This document shows positions 30,359 through 35,707 of a DNA stretch of 35,707 bases, piece by piece. Origin of the DNA: Priapulus caudatus. Lineage: Eukaryota > Priapulida > Priapulimorpha > Priapulimorphida > Priapulidae. The DNA lies in assembly GCF_000485595.1 (NCBI RefSeq), contig NW_014577917.1:42005-77711 (forward strand). The letters run 5' to 3'. A model generated the notes under the pieces. That model was given only the letters and a program-made list of their open reading frames with translations. It did not search any database and was not told the DNA's origin. The first letter of the stretch is position 1. Each line of letters opens with the position of its first letter. The position numbers were made by a program, and so were the translations under genes.

Positions 30359-30487
30359 TGGTGGTGGCGTGCAATACCTCGCAGGGAGAGCAATGTTTGG
30401 ATGATTGCGTCGTCATAGACGGACAGGCGACGTGTGTGTGCACCGATCCTACCACGCAGCTAGCTGACGATGGCATGTCCTGCATAG
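30359..30487 (+). CDS. Exon: EGF repeat 17, non-calcium type
   Basis: Forty-three codons, phase 1-1, acceptor GTCTCTCTGCAG, donor GTAATA. Product VVVACNTSQGEQCLDDCVVI, then DGQATCVCTDPTTQLADDGM and SCIG. Six cysteines in EGF spacing, no calcium-ligand start and no hydroxylation site. The V-A-C start and two-residue C2-C3 loop group it with repeats 5, 9 and 11. The sequon NTS may be N-glycosylated. The donor lies at the very edge of the inverted-repeat element at 30491. Confidence 0.92.
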
Positions 30488-30490
30488 GTA

Positions 30491-30882
30491 ATATCAGGAG
30501 TGAATAATGATAAAAATTTGTCATTATGACAGAATTGTTTTAATGACAGAATTTGTCATTATTAACTCCTGGTAATATAAGGAGACTGGGTGAATACAAA
30601 CAAACGAGAAACGAGTACGCAAGGCTCGAATAATGTCCAACGTTCTCTATCACTGAAATGCGTGTGCGTGCGTGCGTGCGTGCGTGTGTGTGCCTGTGCG
30701 TGCGTGAGTGCGTGTGTGTGTGCGCGCATGTGTGTGTGTACAGAGAGCGAGAGAGAGGTGGATGGAGGGGTGATCGGACGGACGAACGGACGACAGACGG
30801 GCGGGTGGGAAGGACAGACGGACGGACAGACGGATATCAGGAGTGAATAAAAACGCATTTTTTGTTTATTCACTCTTGATAT
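30491..30882. mobile_element. Foldback/MITE-like element with paired hairpins
   Basis: Hairpin 1: ATATCAGGAGTGAATAATGA at 30491-30510 is complementary, with a small indel, to 30556-30578. Hairpin 2: ATATCAGGAGTGAATAAA at 30834-30851 pairs with 30865-30882 at 17 of 18 positions. The outermost arms (30491 and 30882) are also inverted relative to each other, so the two hairpins could be the ends of one element. The microsatellites between (GTGC and GACG repeats, 30660-30830) would be its interior. Confidence 0.6.
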
Positions 30883-31050
30883 ATGTATGTATATATCTTA
30901 ACACGCCTAATCAATCACTGCCTATAATACCTGAACATGTGGATGAAGAATGTAGATGAACTATCTGTACATGCACACCTATTCGCGGTGTTTTAATACC
31001 TGATTATGCTTCTCCTACGTTTTAATATATGGACATATTGCCTGCCACAG

Positions 31051-31179
31051 ATAAGAATGAGTGTGTGTCGCCGGCGCCCGTCTGTGGTGTAAACGCCATC
31101 TGCGTGGATAAGACTTCTGGCTTTGAATGCAACTGTTTGGATGGATGGGAGCTGGCAGCTGATACAGTGAACTGCTTCG
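31051..31179 (+). CDS. Exon: calcium-binding EGF repeat 18
   Basis: Forty-three codons, phase 1-1, acceptor TGCCTGCCACAG, donor GTAATT. Starts DKNECVSPAPVCGVNAIC, contains CVDKTSGFECNC and ends ADTVNCFG. Last EGF repeat before the TSP1 module. Six cysteines. The hydroxylation position is Asp followed by Phe at the aromatic site. Confidence 0.95.
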
Positions 31180-31417
31180 GTAATTTTATCTACGTGAAGA
31201 CAATGCACTATAAATTATAATACTCACACATGCATGTGCACATCGAACTGCCCCTGGCACATGATTATTTTGATGTAGTAGTCGTGTCTCATATATCTCT
31301 TCTTTTCCCTCAAGCTGCAACTGTTATTGAATGTGCAGAGTTTTCTTACCTTTCACGTCGCAGCTTTTATATGTATTCATTCCACTCTTATCTAACATAT
31401 CATTATTGCTGTTTTAT

Positions 31418-31737
31418 TACTTCCGCCAAGGAGGTTATGTTTTCGTTCCTGTTAGTTTGTGTTTGTTGGATTGTTGGTTTGTCTGTCAACAGGATATCTC
31501 AAGTTACAGACGGATTTTGATGAAATATTTTGGACAGGTTGGTCTTGGGCCAACAACCAATCGATTAGATTTTGGTGGTGATCCAGATCTGGATCCAGGT
31601 TTTTTTTGTGGGGAAGACTTCGGACGCATTCAAAATTCATCAAAAAAAAATTCATTTCAAATTTCTGAAAATTCCATCAAACTGTATTGGGTGTACCAGC
31701 AAGATGGGGGGGGGACTGTTACGCTGTGGCAGAGGTT
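31418..31737 (+). mobile_element. Dispersed repeat (TTCCGCCAAGGAGGTTATG family)
   Basis: Begins ACTTCCGCCAAGGAGGTTAT, continues through GGATTTTGATGAAATATTTT and TTTGGTGGTGATCCAGATCT, and ends near GTGGCAGAGGTTTA. From memory, this combination recurs in unrelated animal genomes as a dispersed non-coding repeat whose right end reads like GGCGGAGGT. I cannot name its class with certainty. The two ends are weakly inverted (CCGCCAAGGAGGT against GGCAGAGGTTTA). Confidence 0.55.
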
Positions 31738-31769
31738 TAATTGTTATCTCCGATTGCTCTTGTGTTGTC

Positions 31770-31907
31770 ATTGTTTTATAGTAATAGCATTGTTATTGTA
31801 ATATTATTGCTGTTTAAAGTTGTTGCCGTGTTGTTATTCTTACTAATGTTGCTGTTGTTAGTGTTGTTGCTTTTAGTGTTACCGTTGTTAGTATTATTGT
31901 TCTGTGC

Positions 31908-31938
<31 letters not shown>

Positions 31939-31955
31939 GCTGTTGTTGTCATTAA

Positions 31956-32026
<71 letters not shown>

Positions 32027-32060
32027 GTAATGATGATGATGACGATGATGATTATGTTAT
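31770..32060 (+). repeat. (TTG)n and (GAT)n trinucleotide tracts
   Basis: TTG-rich from about 31770 to 31950, with a pure (GTT)n run at 31910-31941. A (GAT)n run of about 22 units follows at 31960-32025 and more GATGAT to 32060. It ends just before the TSP1 exon. The poly-Asp and poly-Met frames are artefacts. Confidence 0.95.
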
Positions 32061-32087
32061 CGTATTGTTGTTGGTATTATTTTGTAG

Positions 32088-32261
32088 ATCGCAATGGCGG
32101 CTGGAGTCAGTGGGGGGAATTCGGGGCATGCAGCAGCACCTGTGGCACTGGACTCATGGTGAGAAGGCGCACATGTAGCAACCCCACCCCTGAAGGCTGG
32201 GGCATGCAATGCCATGGCAGCGAGATAGAGACCGAAACATGCAACAGCCAGCAATGCCCAC
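32088..32261 (+). CDS. Exon: thrombospondin type 1 repeat
   Basis: Fifty-eight codons, phase 1-1, acceptor TTATTTTGTAG, donor GTGAGA. Product GGWSQWGEFGACSSTCGTG, then MVRRRTCSNPTPEGWGMQC and ETETCNSQQCP. It has W-x-x-W, the C-S-x-T-C-G core, the basic R-R-R-T-C strand and six cysteines: a canonical TSP_1 domain (PF00090). Sites for C-mannosylation (W-S-Q-W) and O-fucosylation (C-S-S-T-C-G) are intact. It binds glycans or matrix partners in other proteins. Here it follows the EGF array. Confidence 0.97.
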
Positions 32262-32645
32262 GTGAGAAATACGTCTACAATTCTACTTCCTCGTACAAAT
32301 TTTGTCAGGTCCATAGTGTGGTACATTCCTGGAGGCAGAATTTCATTACATCACGGATAACTATATGATGATTTCGCTTATTTTATATATATTTATTATG
32401 CTTTTATTTTGTAAAAATCTATAATGGTTGCCCATCCAAAACGTTTTTGCTTTGGTTTTGCATGTCTGACGTGCTAGCTTTTACTGAAGTTATTCTTAAA
32501 GTTTTTTGCACACAAGGTAAAATTATGTTATTATATAGAATACAACGCCAGCATTTCAGTTTGAGCTTGTACTCTCGTGACACTGGCAATGAACGTGTGT
32601 TATTCTGCAATTGTAGTACATCAAAACTATTTTGTTCTGTTGCAG
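32262..32645. other. Intron, no feature recognised
   Basis: AT-rich sequence with no repeats seen. It ends in the acceptor TTCTGTTGCAG. Confidence 0.5.
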
Positions 32646-32707
32646 TTTCAGAGTCATCCCTTGAGTTTGGAGTGACTCTGTTGCTGTTTAATATGGCAAT
32701 ATATCAG
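32646..32707 (+). CDS. Exon: start of unassigned C-terminal module
   Basis: 62 nt, phase 1 to 0, acceptor TTGTTCTGTTGCAG, donor GTAGTC. Product LSESSLEFGVTLLLFNMAIY and Q. Without it the TSP1 exon (phase 1) cannot be joined in frame to the exon at 33001 (phase 0); with it the join is exact. The alternating hydrophobic strand (FGVTLLLF) followed by a polar turn suggests the beginning of a globular domain. No family recognised. Short, so moderate confidence. Confidence 0.65.
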
Positions 32708-32734
32708 GTAGTCATGATATTTTTAGGAGATCTT

Positions 32735-32950
32735 CCTTTTCCTCTTCCTCCTCCTCCTCCTCCTCCTCCTCCTTCTTCTCCTCCTCCTCTGCGTCATCTT
32801 ATTCATCGACATTATCATCTTTTTCTATTTTAGTTGCTTGTTCTCCATCTGTTTTTTTATTGTTTCCTGTTCTTTATTGACATCATCTAATTTTTTCACC
32901 TCCTCTTCATCTTCTTGTTCTTCTTCTTCATTTTCTTAATCGTTAGCATC
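32735..32950 (+). repeat. (TCC)n/(TTC)n trinucleotide tract
   Basis: A TCC repeat at about 32738-32790 and degenerate TCTTCTTC sequence to about 32940, in the intron before the exon at 33001. Confidence 0.9.
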
Positions 32951-33000
32951 TCAGAAAGGTCCCAACTTGCATCCTTGCGGCATATTCTCTTGTGTTTCAG

Positions 33001-33125
33001 TTTACGCCGGCAGTCGACCACTCGCTCCGGACAAGCATTGCAGACGCCTGGAATGAATACTGTCTACGGGACGAGAGTACATATGATGAGTGCTGCAGTC
33101 AGCTGCCTGGATATCAGCCTTACCC
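33001..33125 (+). CDS. Exon: unassigned C-terminal module, cysteine-containing
   Basis: 125 nt, phase 0 to 2, acceptor CTCTTGTGTTTCAG, donor GTAAGT (both strong). Product FTPAVDHSLRTSIADAWNEY, then CLRDESTYDECCSQLPGYQP and YP. The other two frames contain stops or look random. An amphipathic helix (HSLRTSIADAWNEYC) is followed by a C-C pair. With the exon at 32646 it reads as strand-turn-helix, broadly like the start of a SEA-type fold, but that is only a guess. Confidence 0.7.
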
Positions 33126-33717
33126 GTAAGTCCATGGAGAAAGTCATCGTGGAGTGGGGGACTGGGACAGACAGAATGAGAGGCATCTCTATGTAACGCA
33201 GATTCATTGCCACTACCCCGTGTCTGTAAGATATAAAAAGCATATCACTCAGTGGCATAGAGCCATAATGTCAGCAGTCGACAACTAGTTTTTGATCCAT
33301 GGTAACCTTTATCGGTTCCGTTGGGTGTATAAAGCTGAAAATGGCTTACTTGTGCATATGATCTGTCTGTACTGCCCTCTTCCCTGTGCGCATACTTCAG
33401 GCTGCATACAAGAGTGTTTTATATTGACACACGTTGGCTTTGAGTAATCAAATGCAGCTATGTAGATGCTGCTTACTCGTGCTCACTCAACCTCAGGATA
33501 ATAATGATAATTATAATAATGGTGATGATGAAAATGATCAAAGACAGATCACCGATGCCTTGTCAGACCTTGCACCATAGTGCTTATAGGTACAAGCTGC
33601 CGTTTTGCTCATCACGTTGCTTACTTTAAAAAAACAATCAATGCCTCTCAGTAAAATATCCTGATAATGGAGAGGAATTGCCTGTGATCGTTACCTTCGC
33701 CATGCGATCGTCGGTAG
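33126..33717. other. Intron, no feature
   Basis: Mixed sequence with a short AAT/GAT-rich stretch at about 33490-33540. No exon seen. Confidence 0.5.
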
Positions 33718-33960
33718 GGGAGCGGCTGCATCGCTGAGTATCTCCGACCTTGGACACATCTACATCGACCATGATGCACTGCAGCAGGTCGGTGATGACC
33801 TACAGGTGATCGTGCTCGCTGGAATCCCGCGCGACAATGAGCTGTGTCGCCCCCTGGCAGCTGCCGGCAGACGCAGGAAGCGAGAGGCGGTGTTTGACGT
33901 GGACGCGGTGGTGCTCCTGAGGCAGACCTTGCTGCTGCAGATTCTTAGCAACGGCGACAT
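33718..33960 (+). CDS. Exon: unassigned module with furin-like site
   Basis: 243 nt, phase 2 to 2, donor GTGAGT. Product PGAAASLSISDLGHIYIDHD, then DDLQVIVLAGIPRDNELCRP, a basic run GRRRKREAVFDVD, and DAVVLLRQTLLLQILSNGD. RRRKR is a strong proprotein convertase (furin-type) motif, so the protein may be cut here. The acceptor at 33717 (GTCGGTAG) is pyrimidine-poor. In-phase alternatives are 33671/33672 and 33740/33741. No Pfam family recognised. The composition (alternating hydrophobic strands and a long helix) looks like a folded domain. Confidence 0.68.
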
Positions 33961-34195
33961 GTGAGTAGTGGGAAAGGTGGGAGAAGGAGGGGCGGTGCGG
34001 GAGGGGGGCGGGTGGTGTGGAAGGGGGAGAATGGGGTGGGGATGCGTGGGAGGGGAGCTATAGAGCGGGGGGGGGGGTAGGCTGGTGGGGGGTAATGAGA
34101 GATGGGCTGGTATAAGCATAGAAGATGATGGAGGGGAAGGAGGTGGTGCAGGGAAGACAGTGGAAGGGATGTATGGGTGGTGACGTGGTCAGAGG
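33961..34195 (+). repeat. G-rich intron start with G-quadruplex potential
   Basis: Directly after the donor the sequence has many runs of three or more G, including a nine- or ten-G run near 34068-34077. Several quadruplex-type patterns with short loops fit on the + strand, which is also the transcript strand. Confidence 0.8.
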
Positions 34196-34483
34196 GGACG
34201 CGTGATAGCAAAAGTATGGTATGGGGTACATATGAGGTAGTATATCTGACATAAGCTTCATAATGCAACCAGCAGACTTTGGTGGATAATTCGTGATTAT
34301 TCTACTCGACCATTCTACATTCTCCCCCTGACTACTAGCGCATCATTGGCTCTAGTGATTCCCATACAAATTCATTCTGTAACGTGCCCTTACCCTTAAA
34401 ACATCTGCCCTCTAACTGTCACAGAATATGTGTTAACCCCAATATTGTGGCCCTCACCGTCTTCTTTTCTGTGTACGTTCCAG

Positions 34484-34580
34484 CCAAGCAAGTATCGTGG
34501 AAAGCATCATAGCGACAGGACTAAATACGACACTGATAATGGTGACCGCAACCGCAGTCAACGATAATGGTGATGACCAG
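34484..34580 (+). CDS. Exon: unassigned C-terminal module, continuing
   Basis: 97 nt, phase 2 to 0, acceptor TGTACGTTCCAG, donor GTAAAA. The junction codon with the previous exon gives Ile, then QASIVESIIATGLNTTLIMV and TATAVNDNGDDQ. The helix-strand pattern and the sequon NTT are consistent with an extracellular fold. The previous exon's helix (LLRQTLLLQILSNGD) continues smoothly into this one. Confidence 0.7.
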
Positions 34581-34678
34581 GTAAAAACAAGTAGACGGAC
34601 AGACATAGAGAGGGGCAGGAGAGAACGCGATAGACGTGATGTGATGTTAGCTAACTGCCACTTCTCCTGTTGCATCAG

Positions 34679-34864
34679 CTGCTCTTAGCCAACGTACAGT
34701 TAATTACAGCGTGTCAACCAAGTAGCTTGACGAACAGGAACTGTGTTGCAATTAGTTGCATTTGGCACGTAACGTCACCTACCTATACGATACATCGCCA
34801 CTGTATTCCCATCTTATATACGTTTTGGAGCAGAACGTGTGACGTACGCCACACGACGTGCTAG
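34679..34864 (+). CDS. Possible terminal exon to stop codon
   Basis: Acceptor CTGTTGCATCAG, phase 0. It is open for 61 codons (LLLANVQLITACQPSSLTNR...), ending RTCDVRHTTC and TAG at 34862-34864. Phase fits the donor at 34581. The first 12 residues look plausible as protein; the rest is cysteine-containing but of no recognised type. The coding part may end earlier at a donor such as GTACAG (34694) or GTAACG (34769), with further exons beyond the window. Confidence 0.35.
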   Translation: MLLANVQLITACQPSSLTNRNCVAISCIWHVTSPTYTIHRHCIPILYTFWSRTCDVRHTTC

Positions 34865-35707
34865 AATTAAAGCATCTCGCGATATCGCAAATAGTTATAT
34901 TTATCATGGCGGTCAAATTACGATACGATCAAATGAGCCAGTGACAGAATCGTGGTTTTGTGCCATGCCGCAAGAACGATTTGTGCATGGTTATACTTAA
35001 CGTTGCATGTGGAGATGGGTACACGCGCATTCTCAGCAGAAGGCTAGCTTTCAGGTGAAGAAATACCTCCAGTACACGCTACTGTAACGTCTTACGAAGT
35101 ACTAGTATCGCATATCCTCTAAATTGGATACCTCTAAGAAGCAGCGTATGCGTACGTGCATGCGCTTTACACGTGACATTTCGCCTAAGCCACTTTCGAT
35201 AAAAAATACGGATGTTGGAGGGATTCTCAGGGAGCGCTGTAATTACCATGTTATTAATTGTGCTGAAGCAGAAACTCGCATGTCGGTTCATAAATATCAC
35301 GCCATTGGCCGCAATTTGAGCGGCAGTGGGAAATTCCTAGTAGAGTTTTTCCCACTTTATTGGGAAAGGTCATGAACCATAAAGTCACGATTAAGCGATG
35401 ATCCCGATTAAGCGGTGAACACGTGTGCAAGGATTGTTTTTCAAAGACATACGTCGTTGAAGCGATGCGCCCAATTATTCGTTGCCTGATAAAAGCAGGG
35501 AACGCTGTTTATAGGTAAATAAACACACACCGCGTGAAACCATTATTATATTCATTCTGATCTAGATACCTAGGTAAATATTGTAAGGCTACCTGCTCGT
35601 CCACTGTGAAACTGAAAAGGCAATGTGTTTGTTATTGCATTTATATTTATCGTACTGTATAACTAACTTAGGTCCATGACTATAGATGAGTCACATCGAA
35701 TTGTAAG
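34865..35707. other. 3' flank or intron, no gene seen
   Basis: Mixed AT-rich sequence. Near 35318-35345 is a short inverted pair GTGGGAAA / TTTTCCCAC. No exon with family similarity on either strand. Confidence 0.5.
35518..35523 (+). terminator. Possible polyadenylation hexamer AATAAA
   Basis: AATAAA on the + strand about 650 bp after the stop at 34864. It is only meaningful if that exon is truly the last. Such hexamers are common by chance in AT-rich DNA. Confidence 0.2.

Larger units (their letters stand above)
656..34864 (+). other. Multi-exon gene for a NIDO-AMOP-EGF-TSP1 extracellular protein (gene span, 5' end open)
   Basis: Thirty exons on the + strand can be chained from 656 to 34580, with a possible terminal exon to a stop at 34862-34864. 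I checked intron phase at every junction. It runs 0,0,1,2,0, then phase 1 from the exon at 6897 up to the exon at 29180. The rest is 0 (one split EGF), 1,1,1,1, then 0,2,2,0. The only break is inside the exon at 8081-8208. Domain order is NIDO, AMOP, He_PIG-like, two atypical EGF units, 18 EGF repeats, TSP1 and an unassigned C-terminal module. The domains are all extracellular types rich in disulfides, so a secreted or membrane-anchored matrix protein is inferred. No transmembrane segment, signal peptide, promoter or initiator ATG was found. The gene probably starts upstream of the window. No gene symbol is justified. Confidence 0.88.

Noticed and set aside
32057-32326. 89-codon frame on - strand opposite the TSP1 exon
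   Set aside because: Shadow of the TSP1 coding exon. It has no own family features.
34581-34688. Read-through of the last certain exon to a stop near 34686
   Set aside because: It would ignore a usable GTAAAA donor, and the frame after it is Arg/Asp-rich low-complexity sequence.

Overview
This is animal nuclear DNA. One intron-rich gene runs on the + strand across almost the whole window. I can place 30 exons between 656 and 34580, plus a doubtful last exon ending in a stop at 34864. Nearly all have AG acceptors and GT donors, and reading-frame phase is consistent across every junction except for one frameshift inside the exon at 8081. The conceptual protein is about 1,530 residues and open at the N-terminus: no start codon or signal peptide is visible, so the 5' end probably lies before position 1. 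Telomere-like (CCCTAA)n tracts, many small inverted-repeat transposons and very heavy microsatellite content suit a marine invertebrate such as a sponge or cnidarian. The species cannot be told from this window.

Layout of the protein: 656-2240 encodes a NIDO domain over three exons. The rest of the third exon (to 2860) is an AMOP domain. 5032-6018 encodes a cadherin-like/He_PIG-like piece, and 6897-7585 two atypical cysteine-rich EGF-like units of the kind found C-terminal in mucin-4-like NIDO-AMOP proteins. 8081-31179 holds 18 EGF repeats, almost all one exon per repeat with phase-1 introns at both ends. Fourteen have the calcium-binding start (D-x-[DN]-E-C type) and four do not (14520, 18327, 19945, 30359). 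A thrombospondin type 1 repeat follows (32088-32261). Last come four or five exons of a C-terminal module that I do not recognise, with a furin-like RRRKR site. The likely product is a large secreted or cell-surface extracellular matrix/adhesion protein.

Non-coding part: introns are filled with (CT)n/(GA)n tracts, an (ACTC)n array of about 1 kb, a 4-kb degenerate 14-bp minisatellite (22690-26640), and at least eight inverted-repeat elements resembling MITEs (hAT-like at 5368, 11105 and 26278; Tigger/pogo-like at 14126; two inverted copies of one family at 11384 and 16044; others at 13213, 20130, 21748 and 30491). There is also an antisense decayed LTR-retrotransposon tail at 9545-10920. Most long open frames in the window come from these repeats and are not genes.

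The observations most worth a second look are the NIDO-AMOP to multi-EGF to TSP1 architecture without a visible vWD domain, the unassigned C-terminal module with its cleavage motif, the frameshift in the exon at 8081, and the MITE family with an internal telomeric tract.
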